Of a DNA stretch of 64,000 nucleotides, positions 17,407-27,028 are shown one piece after another. How positions within the stretch are numbered: position 1 is the stretch's first letter; each line of letters opens with the position of its first letter. The stretch is from Myroides indicus (GTDB lineage: Bacteria; Bacteroidota; Bacteroidia; Flavobacteriales; Flavobacteriaceae). The stretch covers positions 21,576 through 85,575 of the forward strand of contig NZ_SOAG01000013.1 in the NCBI RefSeq assembly GCF_004364575.1. Reading direction: 5' to 3'. The translations under genes and the position numbers were made by a program. Below the pieces are notes generated by a model, which was not told the origin of the DNA, made no database searches, and worked only from the letters and a program-made list of their open reading frames with translations.

Positions 17407-18681
17407 TTAAAGATCAAATCCAATATCTTTTCTGTAAAAAATCTTATCAAAGCTTATTTTATCTATGTTTTGATAAGATTTTTTTAATGCTTCTTCAAAA
17501 GTTTTTCCATACGAAGTAACCGCTAAAACTCTTCCTCCGCTAGTAACTATTTCTCCTCCTTTTTCGGTTGTTCCTGCATGAAAAACAATGGAATCGCTAT
17601 TTATTTCTTTTAGCCCATTGATTACTTTTCCCTTTTCATATGCTTCCGGATAACCTCCTGAAACCAGCATTACCGTTGTTGCACTGTGTTCATCGATTTC
17701 AAGGTCTTTTTCTCCTAATGTTTCATTTGCCAACGCTTGAAATATCTCTACTAAATCTGATTTTATTCTAGGCATGACTACCTCCGTCTCGGGATCTCCC
17801 ATACGAACGTTGTACTCTATCACATACGGATCTTCACCTACTTTTATCAAACCAATAAAAACGAACCCTTTATAATCCAACTGATCTTTTTTAATTCCTT
17901 CAACAGTAGGAATTACAATGCGCTCTTCTACTTTTTTCATAAAGTCGTCCGTAGCAAAAGGAACCGGCGATACCGCTCCCATTCCTCCTGTGTTCAAACC
18001 TTTATCCCCTTCTCCAATGCGCTTGTAATCTTTGGCCGTTGGCAAAATTTTATACGACTTACCATCTGTCAGCACAAAACAGCTCAACTCAATTCCCGAC
18101 AAAAACTCTTCAATAACTACTTTGGAACTGGCATCTCCAAACTTGGCATCAACAAGCATATTTTCAAGTTCGGCTTCAGCTTCTTTTATATCTTCTAAAA
18201 TCACAACTCCTTTTCCGGCAGCCAACCCATCTGCTTTTAGTACATAAGGCGCAGTGAGTGTTTTTAAAAAGATCTTTCCTTCTTCAATGGTATCTTTAGT
18301 AAAACTTTGATAAGCTGCTGTGGGGATATTGTGTTTAAACAAAAATTCTTTTGCAAAATCTTTGCTTCCCTCTAACTGCGCTCCTTTCATAGAGGGTCCT
18401 ATAACAGGAATATGGCTGATTTGATTGTCTGATTTAAAAAAATCGACAATCCCTCTTACCAAGGGGTCTTCCGGTCCAACCACAACCATATTTATACTGT
18501 GTGCTAATACTGCTTCTTTTACTTCTTTAAAATCATTCGGATTTACCTGAATGTTGGTTGCAATCTGAGCTGTACCGGCATTTCCCGGCGCTACAAATAG
18601 TTTGTGGCAAAGATTACTCTGAAGCATTTTCCAAGCCAATGCATGCTCTCGTCCTCCGGATCCTAATAATAATATTTTCAT
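17407..18681 (-). CDS. purD: Phosphoribosylamine--glycine ligase (GAR synthetase)
   Basis: Second step of de novo purine synthesis: ATP-dependent joining of glycine to phosphoribosylamine. Motifs in order: GSGGREHALAWKM at the N terminus, VVGPEDPLVRGI (about 75-86), GPSMKGAQLEGSKDFAK, the ATP-grasp loop LKADGLAAGKGV (about 145), and IEYNVRMGDPE (metal and phosphate binding). I start at the ATG at 18681, giving 424 residues as in the family; a promoter at 18709-18716 lies inside the longer open frame's leader and supports this. Single gene, convergent with DUF6341. Confidence 0.95.
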   Translation of the reverse strand: MKILLLGSGGREHALAWKMLQSNLCHKLFVAPGNAGTAQIATNIQVNPNDFKEVKEAVLAHSINMVVVGPEDPLVRGIVDFFKSDNQISHIPVIGPSMKGAQLEGSKDFAKEFLFKHNIPTAAYQSFTKDTIEEGKIFLKTLTAPYVLKADGLAAGKGVVILEDIKEAEAELENMLVDAKFGDASSKVVIEEFLSGIELSCFVLTDGKSYKILPTAKDYKRIGEGDKGLNTGGMGAVSPVPFATDDFMKKVEERIVIPTVEGIKKDQLDYKGFVFIGLIKVGEDPYVIEYNVRMGDPETEVVMPRIKSDLVEIFQALANETLGEKDLEIDEHSATTVMLVSGGYPEAYEKGKVINGLKEINSDSIVFHAGTTEKGGEIVTSGGRVLAVTSYGKTFEEALKKSYQNIDKISFDKIFYRKDIGFDL

Positions 18682-18708
18682 CAAATTGTGTCGTTTGTTA
18701 TTAGAGTT

Positions 18709-18716
18709 CAAAAATA
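18709..18716 (-). promoter_or_regulatory. Bacteroidota -7 element for purD
   Basis: Minus strand TATTTTTG, 27 bases before the chosen ATG, decides the start codon against a longer frame. No clear -33 element. Confidence 0.5.
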
Positions 18717-18779
18717 ACTATAAATAGAAGAATAGTGAAAAAACAACAATCAATAAAACCGATTAGTTATCCACTTTTG

Positions 18780-20129
18780 TTAATATGCCTTATCTTCTCC
18801 TTTAAAGATATTGTAAATCGTTAGGTAAATAATCTTTAAGTCTAAAAAAATGGACCAGTTTTCCAGATAAAACAAATCGTATTTAAACCGGTTAACAATA
18901 TCTCTATTACTTTCTATTTCGCCTCTGTATCCGTGTGTTTGCGCCATTCCTGTTATTCCCGGCTTAACCAAGTGTCTCAGCATAAATCTATTTACTCGTT
19001 TGGCGTACATTTTTGTATGGACAACCATGTGAGGTCTAGGTCCTACGATAGACATATCACCCAATAATACATTAAAAAACTGCGGAAATTCATCTATACT
19101 CGTCTTTCTTATAAAAGCTCCAATCTTAGTAATTCTATCATCATTTTTGGTGGCTTGAACTTTATCGCTTTCTTCATTGAGTCTCATTGAACGAAACTTG
19201 TAACAATAGAATTCTTTGTCATTTAATCCTGTTCGTTTTTGTTTAAAAAGAATTGGTCCCTTGGATTCTGTTTTAATTAAAATAGCTATTAAAGGCATTA
19301 GCCACGACAAAACAAAGACAATTGTAAACAGCGAAAAAATAATATCAAACAACCTTTTAACAAATCGGTTATAAATTTTATCAAGCGCAATTACTCTTCT
19401 TGGAACAATGGGGATAAAATCATAATAATCTACTTTGAGATTGTGCGTTAATACTTGCTTTTGATTAGGCACATATTTCAGGGTTTTTAAATTGTTATCT
19501 GCAAATTCTAATAAATCATGATAATCTGAATCTTTTACTAATGAAAACTGGATGTAAATTTCATCTATCTTGTTATTGAGGATACATTCTTTTATTTCAT
19601 CCAAACAACTGTCTTCTTTTATTCCTTCAAAAGAGTTTGATATCCTGTATCCTAAATCAGTACGGGTAATGAATAAATCTTTAAGCATTTCTATCTCTTT
19701 TCCCGCTCCTATAACAACTACATTTCTAAAGTTTCCGCCTAAAACTCTTCGAATATATTTTAAGGTGAAAAATATACCAAACTTGACAAGAGTAATTAAG
19801 ACAAATGTAGAAACCCCATACATAAAAAGTTCTTTTTGTTCTGTAAAACGAGTAAAGAAACCGTTGAATGAAGTAACCACTATAAACTGAAGCACAAACT
19901 GCTTAAAGAGTTTTTCAACAATACGGACAATCCTTGTATGCCGATAAACATCATAAAAATCGGTAAGCCAAGAGAGCATTATCCAAGAGAGAGATAATAA
20001 AAAGCAAAAAGAAAACTCTCTCTCTATAAATGGAAAGTATACAAACGCCATTGTATTAACAATGACTAGATCAATAATCATTGTCAGCGGCCGGATAAAT
20101 TTTGAAAACCTACCGTTACTTGCTCTCAC
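18780..20129 (-). CDS. Undecaprenyl-phosphate sugar-1-phosphate transferase (WcaJ-like initiating enzyme)
   Basis: Polyprenyl glycosylphosphotransferase that starts assembly of the polysaccharide repeat unit on undecaprenyl phosphate. Four to five N-terminal membrane helices (about 13-125) are followed by a nucleotide-fold segment VVVIGAGKEI (about 139) and a C-terminal bacterial sugar transferase domain (about 255-449) with KRLFDIIFSL, ILFKQKRTG, FYCYKFRSMR and GPRPHMVVH motifs. The start is GTG; its G is shared with the TAG stop of the upstream UDP-xylose synthase gene, so the pair is translationally coupled. At 449 residues it has the WcaJ length. The sugar (glucose, galactose or other) is undetermined. 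Confidence 0.9.
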   Translation of the reverse strand: MRASNGRFSKFIRPLTMIIDLVIVNTMAFVYFPFIEREFSFCFLLSLSWIMLSWLTDFYDVYRHTRIVRIVEKLFKQFVLQFIVVTSFNGFFTRFTEQKELFMYGVSTFVLITLVKFGIFFTLKYIRRVLGGNFRNVVVIGAGKEIEMLKDLFITRTDLGYRISNSFEGIKEDSCLDEIKECILNNKIDEIYIQFSLVKDSDYHDLLEFADNNLKTLKYVPNQKQVLTHNLKVDYYDFIPIVPRRVIALDKIYNRFVKRLFDIIFSLFTIVFVLSWLMPLIAILIKTESKGPILFKQKRTGLNDKEFYCYKFRSMRLNEESDKVQATKNDDRITKIGAFIRKTSIDEFPQFFNVLLGDMSIVGPRPHMVVHTKMYAKRVNRFMLRHLVKPGITGMAQTHGYRGEIESNRDIVNRFKYDLFYLENWSIFLDLKIIYLTIYNIFKGEDKAY

Positions 20130-21112
20130 TAATATATGTATTTTGAAAAATCTTTATGTTCTTCTTTAATCAAATCACTATTGGAAAAATCTTTGAAATA
20201 TTTATAAGTTTTCATCAATCCTTCATTTCTGTTGATTTTAGGAGTCCAATCTAATATATTTTTAGCCCTATCTATATTAGGACAACGCTGAAGCGGGTCA
20301 TTTATTGGTAAATCATTAAAAATTATTCTTTGCTTGCTCTGAGTCATTTCTAAAATTTCTTTTGCAAAATCCAAAATAGAGATTTCTTCCGGGTTGCCTA
20401 TATTCACAGGCAAACTATAATCTGAAAACAACAGTCTGAATATTCCTTCTATCTGATCATCGATATAACAAAACGAACGGGTTTGCGAGCCATCACCGAA
20501 AACTGTCAAATCTTCCCCTCTCAAAACCTGTCCGATAAATGCAGGGATTACTCTTCCATCATTGAGCCTCATTCGAGGTCCATAAGTATTAAAAATACGA
20601 ACAATGCGTGTTTCCAGTCCATGAAACGTGTGGTATGCCATAGTGAGAGATTCCTGAAAACGCTTTGCTTCGTCATATACTCCTCTTGGACCTATTGCAT
20701 TTACATTTCCATAATACTCTTCGGTTTGCGGATGTATTAGCGGATCTCCATATACTTCTGAAGTTGATGCAATTAGAATTCTAGCTTTTTTAACTCTGGC
20801 TAGCCCTAGTAAATTATGAGTACCCAACGAACCCACTTTTAACGTCTGAATCGGGATCTTTAAATAATCTATCGGACTAGCAGGTGATGCAAAATGAAGA
20901 ATATAATCTAACTTTCCGGGAACATGTACAAACTTTGTTACATCGTGATGATAAAATTCGAAATTTTCCAATCCGAAAAGGTGCTGGATATTTTTTAAGT
21001 CTCCAGTAATAAGATTGTCCATGCCAATAACATGAAACCCTTCTGCAATAAATCTATCGCAAAGGTGTGACCCTAAAAAACCTGCTGCTCCCGTGATAAG
21101 TATGCGTTTCAT
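20129..21112 (-). CDS. UDP-glucuronate decarboxylase (UDP-xylose synthase)
   Basis: NAD-dependent short-chain dehydrogenase that oxidises and decarboxylates UDP-glucuronate to UDP-xylose. Residues 1-16 hold the NAD-binding [31 protein letters not shown] and the catalytic YDEAKR follow, with [10 protein letters not shown] and [12 protein letters not shown] typical of UXS enzymes. Length 327 fits soluble bacterial UXS. It ends in a 1-base overlap with the initiating transferase gene. This implies a pentose (xylose) or a UDP-4-keto-pentose branch in the surface glycan. Confidence 0.87.
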   Translation of the reverse strand: MKRILITGAAGFLGSHLCDRFIAEGFHVIGMDNLITGDLKNIQHLFGLENFEFYHHDVTKFVHVPGKLDYILHFASPASPIDYLKIPIQTLKVGSLGTHNLLGLARVKKARILIASTSEVYGDPLIHPQTEEYYGNVNAIGPRGVYDEAKRFQESLTMAYHTFHGLETRIVRIFNTYGPRMRLNDGRVIPAFIGQVLRGEDLTVFGDGSQTRSFCYIDDQIEGIFRLLFSDYSLPVNIGNPEEISILDFAKEILEMTQSKQRIIFNDLPINDPLQRCPNIDRAKNILDWTPKINRNEGLMKTYKYFKDFSNSDLIKEEHKDFSKYIY

Positions 21113-21119
21113 AGAAATG

Positions 21120-21127
21120 CAAAGTTA
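21120..21127 (-). promoter_or_regulatory. Possible promoter for the UXS/WcaJ pair (near-leaderless)
   Basis: Minus strand TAACTTTG matches TAnnTTTG only 7 bases before the UXS ATG, so transcription would start at or next to the start codon. It would separate this pair from the rest of the polysaccharide operon. Confidence 0.35.
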
Positions 21128-21264
21128 ACTTGTTTTATTCTTAAAACAATATTTTAAATATAATGTTTTTATATTGTGTATTGTATATCTACATTTGTAA
21201 CATAACTTGTTGTTGTTTTCTTACTAAAAAACAAAGAGATTTATTATTTTTAACTTAAAAGAAT

Positions 21265-22347
21265 TTGAAGAAAGTACTGATAGTAGATTGGCTAGATAAA
21301 TATGGCGGTGCAGAACGAGTCATTAAGGATTTGTATGCATCTGTACAATTTGACAAAGTTTATACAATGGTAAATGTCATGGAGAGGTCTGACTTAGAAA
21401 ACATTTTTCCTGGATTAAAATATAGCATCATTACCTCTCCCCTCCAAAGATTCGGGTTTAAGTTTAGACTTTTTTTCTTTTTATTTTGGAATACTATTGA
21501 GAAAATCCAAATCGATACTGATTCTCAATTAATTTTTTCATCTTCTCATGCTGTAGCTAAAGGAATTAATAAATCAAATAAAAACCAAATTCATATTAGT
21601 TATTTTCAGGCTCCAAATGCAAATTATATTTGGGATGAGGCTCCAATATATTTTGGGAAATTCTATTTTTTCATAAAACCAATGCTCTATTTTTTAAGAA
21701 AGAAAGATATAAGCCATGGACAAAAACCAGACTTTATTATTGCAAACTCAAAATTTGTGCAAAATTGGATTAAAGAAAAATACAATCGAAACTCTGTTGT
21801 AATATATCCTCCTATTAACCTTTCAGATTTTACTTTAAAAATAGAAAAAGAAGATTACTACATTGCTGTTGGCAGGATAGTACATATTAAAAGGTTTGAC
21901 ATTATTATTGATGCGTTTAATAAAAACAAAAAAAAACTTATTATTGTTGGCGATGGAGAATTATTAAACAGAATAAGAAAAAGATCTAATGATAATATTT
22001 TTTTTAAGGGATTTGCAGGGCATAAAGAAATCAACCATCTGATTGGTTCTGCAAAAGCTTTTATACAAGCCGGAATAGAGGGCTTCGGCATAGCTCCATT
22101 AGAGGCTCAAGCTTGTGGAACACCAGTAATTGCCTATAGAAAGGGAGGGGTAACAGAAACCGTTATCGAAAATGAAACAGGAATTTTCTTTGATACACAA
22201 TCTGCTGAAAGCTTGATAAATGCTATAACTTTATTCGAATCTAAATCATTTAATCCTATTTCTATTAGTAATCATGCTCATCAATTTACAGAGGAGAGGT
22301 TTAAAAATGAAATAGCTGCATTTATTAAATCAAAGATTAAAAACTAA
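21265..22347 (+). CDS. Glycosyltransferase family 4 protein
   Basis: GT-B retaining glycosyltransferase acting on the cytoplasmic face during repeat-unit assembly. The N terminus KVLIVDWLDKYGGAERVIKD and C-terminal GFGIAPLEAQACGTPVIAYRKGG with TETV are the GT4 donor-site signature. It starts at TTG (no ATG fits the family start). It is the only plus-strand gene in the polysaccharide locus and its 3' end overlaps the convergent polymerase gene by 11 bases. A TACATTTG element (21190-21197) lies upstream. Orientation suggests independent acquisition. Sugar and linkage unknown. Confidence 0.88.
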   Translation: MKKVLIVDWLDKYGGAERVIKDLYASVQFDKVYTMVNVMERSDLENIFPGLKYSIITSPLQRFGFKFRLFFFLFWNTIEKIQIDTDSQLIFSSSHAVAKGINKSNKNQIHISYFQAPNANYIWDEAPIYFGKFYFFIKPMLYFLRKKDISHGQKPDFIIANSKFVQNWIKEKYNRNSVVIYPPINLSDFTLKIEKEDYYIAVGRIVHIKRFDIIIDAFNKNKKKLIIVGDGELLNRIRKRSNDNIFFKGFAGHKEINHLIGSAKAFIQAGIEGFGIAPLEAQACGTPVIAYRKGGVTETVIENETGIFFDTQSAESLINAITLFESKSFNPISISNHAHQFTEERFKNEIAAFIKSKIKN

Positions 22348-23566
22348 AATTATTTTTATGTTTAAAAGTCTGATTTATAGATAAACAAAGCCATATTACA
22401 AACCCAAATAAATAAGAGCCCAGCTGAACATTCATCAAATTTTCTACCATGCAAAAGTTAAATAAAAGAATAAGCATTGCCATCGGTATAAACTCTTTCT
22501 TTAGTATTTTCCAAAAATAAAAAAAGACTCCTGTAAATGTTAGAAAACCCAAAAAACCCGTTAATAAATAATATTCTATAAACTGATTATGTGTTCCAAA
22601 AAGAGATTTCATAAAATATTCTCTCAATCTATTATTCTTTGTTTTAACATCATAACAATCAGCCATTTTCGCTTGTAATAGCTTTTCTTTTCCTAGTCCA
22701 ATAAACTTATTAAAATCTCTTTCTTTTGCTAAATCTTTTGCACAACTCCAAATAATAATTCGCGGTTCTTGTTCTTTTAATTGCTCAATAATTTCACTTT
22801 GATTAAAACTGGATAATTCGAATCTCTTTTTTAAAGTAGTACTAAAATAAAAAACTGATAATATACTTAAGCAAACCGCTATCAAGCCTAATGTTTTATA
22901 TTTCCAATTAGTCTTTAAATAAATTAATATATATATCAACAAAACAAAAACTAGTGAGACCAGCTGTATTCTATTACCGATAACTATGAGATAGACGATA
23001 TAAAAAAAAGATAATCCGCAATAAAACCATTTTATTTTTCCATAACTGAATCTTATTAAATATGCGCAAAATAGAATACCTAAGGCCAATAGAAAACCAA
23101 GATACGGACGGCTTACTAATAATAATCCATTAATATGCCCTCCTTCTACCATATTAAAATTTATACTATCAAAATAATAATTAGCAACATTAGCCATTCC
23201 CCTTACCGCAAGTACCGTCAATACAGATAAGTAAATTTTCAATAAAACACGAATATCTGACAACCAAGATAGTACAATAGAAGATAAAGCAACTAATCCC
23301 AATAATCCAAAACGTTTTTCTCCTAATTCTTGAAAGAACAATCCATGCAAAAACTGATATCCTAAAAATATACCTATAACTGCATACGCTATTTTATAGC
23401 TCTTAAGATAAGTATAAATATTTTTTTTTGTGCGTTTCCAATCTAATAAAACAAATAAAATAAGAGCAATTAAAGCAATATTTACAATTTTAAAACCAAA
23501 TACCAAGAAAAAGATATAAACACTTAGGAAAAAAACACTTCCTATCTTAGACAACTTTTCACTCAT
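22337..23566 (-). CDS. O-antigen polymerase/ligase-like membrane protein (Wzy or WaaL)
   Basis: A 409-residue membrane protein with about ten to twelve hydrophobic segments and a large periplasmic loop (about residues 225-320) containing EPRIIIWSCAKDL, GLGKEKL and THNQFIEYYLL, the pattern of the O-antigen ligase/polymerase superfamily (Wzy_C). I start at the ATG at 23566; one TTG codon upstream is also in frame. It is the last gene of the long minus-strand polysaccharide operon, and a second gene of the same superfamily occurs four genes upstream, so one may polymerise and the other ligate the glycan. Confidence 0.8.
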   Translation of the reverse strand: MSEKLSKIGSVFFLSVYIFFLVFGFKIVNIALIALILFVLLDWKRTKKNIYTYLKSYKIAYAVIGIFLGYQFLHGLFFQELGEKRFGLLGLVALSSIVLSWLSDIRVLLKIYLSVLTVLAVRGMANVANYYFDSINFNMVEGGHINGLLLVSRPYLGFLLALGILFCAYLIRFSYGKIKWFYCGLSFFYIVYLIVIGNRIQLVSLVFVLLIYILIYLKTNWKYKTLGLIAVCLSILSVFYFSTTLKKRFELSSFNQSEIIEQLKEQEPRIIIWSCAKDLAKERDFNKFIGLGKEKLLQAKMADCYDVKTKNNRLREYFMKSLFGTHNQFIEYYLLTGFLGFLTFTGVFFYFWKILKKEFIPMAMLILLFNFCMVENLMNVQLGSYLFGFVIWLCLSINQTFKHKNNFSF

Positions 23567-23571
23567 CAATC

Positions 23572-24363
23572 TTAGCTTAAAATATTAATGATTATCCATC
23601 TCCTAAAAAATTTCAGTATCGAAAAAAGAGAAAATCCTACATATTTCATAAAAGAAATTTTTTTCTGTTCAAACAAATATTTAAAATTTGACAATTCTCC
23701 TTTTTCCATTTTAAAGATATTTTGAGATAATCCTGCTTCTCCATAATCTCTTTTATTGGCAATGCTGCACGACAAAGATAAATCAATCGTTATCCCATAA
23801 AATTTGTCCGCCAAAATCTCTAAAAAAAATCTATAATCTTCCGAATGTTTTTGATGAATATTAAACTTATAATTTTTAGCCACTCTTGCATTAACCATAG
23901 TAGATGAAGTCAAAAAAAAGTTTTTAAAGCACAGTTTTAGAAAGTTTACAACGCTCACTTTTTTCAAAATAATTTCTTTTTTTCGAAGTCCTTTCTTTCC
24001 ACCAATTAAAACAGAATCGGGGTAAGTTTGTAGTCCTCGAAGCTGAATTTCCGTTTTATCCTCAAACCAATAATCATCAGAATCTAAAAATGCAATCCAA
24101 TCTCCGGTAGATTCTTCTATTCCCCTATTTCTTGCAGCAGAAGGCCCTTGATTCGTCTGACTTATGATTTTTATCAACAAATGGGCTTCTTTATATTTTT
24201 CATGAATTTCATCTAACTTTTCCAAAGTATTATCCGTAGAGCCATCATTGACAAGAATTATTTCGTGGACAGAATAAGTCTGATTAACAGCGGATTCTAC
24301 ACACTGATGAATTGTTTCGGCACAATTATAGCACGGAATGATGACAGATACTTTTATCTTCAT
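23572..24363 (-). CDS. Glycosyltransferase family 2 protein
   Basis: Inverting GT-A glycosyltransferase. VSVIIPCYNCAETIHQCVES at the N terminus, NDGSTDNTL (about 39) and the DXD-type motif LDSDDYW (about 91-97) with GPSAARNRGI are diagnostic. At 263 residues it is a short, single-domain GT2 with a basic C terminus that may touch the membrane. It is followed 5 bases later by the polymerase-like gene and preceded by the pyruvyl transferase. It likely adds one sugar of the repeat unit; the sugar is unknown. Confidence 0.9.
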   Translation of the reverse strand: MKIKVSVIIPCYNCAETIHQCVESAVNQTYSVHEIILVNDGSTDNTLEKLDEIHEKYKEAHLLIKIISQTNQGPSAARNRGIEESTGDWIAFLDSDDYWFEDKTEIQLRGLQTYPDSVLIGGKKGLRKKEIILKKVSVVNFLKLCFKNFFLTSSTMVNARVAKNYKFNIHQKHSEDYRFFLEILADKFYGITIDLSLSCSIANKRDYGEAGLSQNIFKMEKGELSNFKYLFEQKKISFMKYVGFSLFSILKFFRRWIIINILS

Positions 24364-24389
24364 TTAATAATTAATACTTAATTTTATTA

Positions 24390-25490
24390 CTAAAAGCTAA
24401 AGTTTTTTAATGATTTTTTTTGTGTATCGGATATAAATAAAGGCTTTTCAATTTTTGATTCTTTATTTATTACTCTTGACAAGACATTAATTATTTTATC
24501 ATCTTCATACTCTGCATCACCCACCATCCAATCTTCATGTTGCCCTACATCGGTTAAAAAATCAGTACATTTTTGATGATATTCATTTAATATAAAAGGA
24601 ACATCATTATAAGCTGCTAAGATAGCAGCATGAAGTCTTGTTGCTATCATTACATCACATTGTCCTATTAAATTCCAAGCAGAGAGTACTGAATTTTGAT
24701 AATCTACCAACTCAAAATTCTTAATCTGGCTTTTATTTATTACATCTAAAGTCAGTTTTTTATCTCCAAAAACTTTATGTCCGTTAATTACAAAAAAACG
24801 AAAAGTAACGTCTTCGTTATTTTTATTTATTTTTTTCAGCAACTTTATTATACTCTCATTTCTCCTGTTTTCGTTTTTAATTTCATCTAATTTTGAAATA
24901 CTTTCATAAGGGCAAACGCTTACTCCTATAATTTTTTTATTTTTATTTTTTGGTAATTTATTAATTCCAGTATATACCAGCGGCAATAGAGCTGCCAAAT
25001 CAAATGCTTCTATTGGTTTATAAGGCAAATCTAATGTGTTTACATACTCATAAGATCTGTTGTCTCTTAACGTCAAAAAATTAAGCTGTTTTAAATATTT
25101 AATTACATTTTGTTCGTATTCACTATTTTTAAATGGTCCGATAGAAACACCAATAGCTCCGGTTTGTATTTTTCTGTTAACCGTCTTCTTTGCTATTTCC
25201 GCCAATGCCTTTAAATAATGCTTTTTATGATCAACAAAAGTTGAACCACCTGCTGAAATAAAATAATCTGCATTGACCATTTCTCGTAGACCTTGTATTC
25301 TGTCGAAACCTTTAAATAATGGTTTCCCGAGTTCTTGAAAGTCATTTACTAATTTTGGTAATCCGTGTGCTAAAAAAACAATATTTTCTGTATTTAAAAA
25401 CTCTTTGCTTCCCCAAGCTGCCACTTCTAAAAAAGCATCATCTCCCGTATTTTTAAAACCATAAAAACCACTGTACAAAATCTTTTTCAT
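24390..25490 (-). CDS. Polysaccharide pyruvyl transferase family protein
   Basis: Member of the PS_pyruv_trans family that adds pyruvate ketals from phosphoenolpyruvate to sugars in exopolysaccharides. Visible family marks are SGFYGFKNTGDDAFLEV at the N terminus, SAGGSTFVDHKK (about 79), GVSIGPF (about 114) and IATRLHAAILAAYNDVPFI (about 284), whose RLH is the conserved catalytic-site region. At 366 residues the length fits. The start overlaps the flippase gene by 4 bases (ATGA type), indicating coupling. It predicts an acidic pyruvylated surface glycan. Confidence 0.87.
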   Translation of the reverse strand: MKKILYSGFYGFKNTGDDAFLEVAAWGSKEFLNTENIVFLAHGLPKLVNDFQELGKPLFKGFDRIQGLREMVNADYFISAGGSTFVDHKKHYLKALAEIAKKTVNRKIQTGAIGVSIGPFKNSEYEQNVIKYLKQLNFLTLRDNRSYEYVNTLDLPYKPIEAFDLAALLPLVYTGINKLPKNKNKKIIGVSVCPYESISKLDEIKNENRRNESIIKLLKKINKNNEDVTFRFFVINGHKVFGDKKLTLDVINKSQIKNFELVDYQNSVLSAWNLIGQCDVMIATRLHAAILAAYNDVPFILNEYHQKCTDFLTDVGQHEDWMVGDAEYEDDKIINVLSRVINKESKIEKPLFISDTQKKSLKNFSF

Positions 25491-27013
25491 TGATTGCCAA
25501 TTTTACTCAAAATTACTTCTTTTACTTGTATCTTTTCTTCTTTTCTCAATAAAAACCAAGCTCCTGCACCTAATACTAAAGTTAAAACTATACAACCCAT
25601 AATCAACTCAATAAAACTATTAATTTGGAATCTTTCTGATGAAAAACACACAGTTAACCCAACTCCAAAAAGCGTAATAATCAGTGAAGAAAAAATAGTT
25701 CGTATATAGGTATACCATTGTATACCCATAATTTTAGCTGCGTAGAGAGGCGTAAATACAAAATTTTTAATAGTTAAACTTATGAATCCAGAAATTGCTA
25801 CAGCAAGTATACCCAAAGAGGTATATTTTATTAACACGATACCTAAGCAAATGTTTAATACTCCTGTTAGTAAAGTTACTACCCCTGGAATTTCTGCTTT
25901 ATTATAAGCTATATTTATATTAACGATTGAGCTGTATGCTAAATTAAATCCTAAATGAAAAATCATAACTTGTAAAATGAACGTGTATTCTTCGAATTCC
26001 ACTCCTAACCATACTCTTAAAATGTCTTTTGCAAAGTAAACAATTATAACTGCAATGACAGAAGATAATATTCCTAATAATTTGGTTGTTAGTTTAGTAA
26101 ATTCGATTAATTTATCTATTTGCTGGTTGGCATACAAATTTAAAGTTAGAGGTCCAAAAACGGTAGAAAATATTCCAATTATGGTTCTGATTAAGAAACT
26201 CCATTGAATTAAAGTCCCGAATATTCCGGATTTTTCTTCTCCAAGTAAATTATTGACGACTAAAATATCTGTTTGTAAAAATAGTAAAACTCCTACTTGA
26301 TTAACCATTAACCAAAACCCCAGCTTGCTCAATAATTTAAATTTGGAAGTATCAAACAAGGAAAAACGAATCTCTAAATTAGGATGTAACTTCTTTGCTA
26401 TTTTATAACTATAAATAAATGAAATAATAGTTGAAAATAAAACGGCTATTCCGTACGCTTGTACATTAATATATCCTATTAAAAATAAAGCTGTCAGAAA
26501 AATAATAATTCCTAAGCGATTAATTATCAAAGAAATATTCTGAAGATTAATTCTGTTTTTAACATAAGCTATACTATTAAATAACGATGCAAAACTGTTT
26601 AAAACAAAAGCAATAATAATTGTTCCAAATAAGATTCTCGAATCATTGATATTATTTTCACTAATATTTAAAAAAAGAGAAGGATTGTAAACGAAAAGGA
26701 AAAGAAGAGGCATAAAAATTAAAAACAACCCTAATAACACAAAATATGAGGTCGAAAAAGTTGTATTAACTGACTTAAAATCTGTTGCAAAATCTATTGA
26801 CAAAAAGCGCGATAATGTTCCATTAATAGCCACCGTTATAATAAGCATAAACGATGTAATAGACATAGATATCGGAATTAAAGAATATGTTCCTACACCT
26901 AATTTGTCTATCAAAAAAGCGGGAAGAACCAATCCGATTAATGCATTAATCGCAAAAGTTATTACATTAAATAACAGATTAATTTTGGTTTGGTATTTAT
27001 TTGAATATGCCAT
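25487..27013 (-). CDS. Oligosaccharide flippase Wzx-like
   Basis: Integral membrane exporter of the MOP superfamily that flips undecaprenyl-linked repeat units across the inner membrane. The 508 residues carry about fourteen hydrophobic helices, the usual Wzx count, with AFLIDKLGVGTYSLIPI near the N terminus and NQVGVLLFLQTDILVVNNLLG in the middle, similar to other polysaccharide biosynthesis proteins. It overlaps the pyruvyl transferase gene by 4 bases and follows a polymerase/ligase-like gene after 15. Strongly AT-rich like its neighbours. Confidence 0.88.
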   Translation of the reverse strand: MAYSNKYQTKINLLFNVITFAINALIGLVLPAFLIDKLGVGTYSLIPISMSITSFMLIITVAINGTLSRFLSIDFATDFKSVNTTFSTSYFVLLGLFLIFMPLLFLFVYNPSLFLNISENNINDSRILFGTIIIAFVLNSFASLFNSIAYVKNRINLQNISLIINRLGIIIFLTALFLIGYINVQAYGIAVLFSTIISFIYSYKIAKKLHPNLEIRFSLFDTSKFKLLSKLGFWLMVNQVGVLLFLQTDILVVNNLLGEEKSGIFGTLIQWSFLIRTIIGIFSTVFGPLTLNLYANQQIDKLIEFTKLTTKLLGILSSVIAVIIVYFAKDILRVWLGVEFEEYTFILQVMIFHLGFNLAYSSIVNINIAYNKAEIPGVVTLLTGVLNICLGIVLIKYTSLGILAVAISGFISLTIKNFVFTPLYAAKIMGIQWYTYIRTIFSSLIITLFGVGLTVCFSSERFQINSFIELIMGCIVLTLVLGAGAWFLLRKEEKIQVKEVILSKIGNQ

Positions 27014-27028
27014 TGATAGATATTTCCT

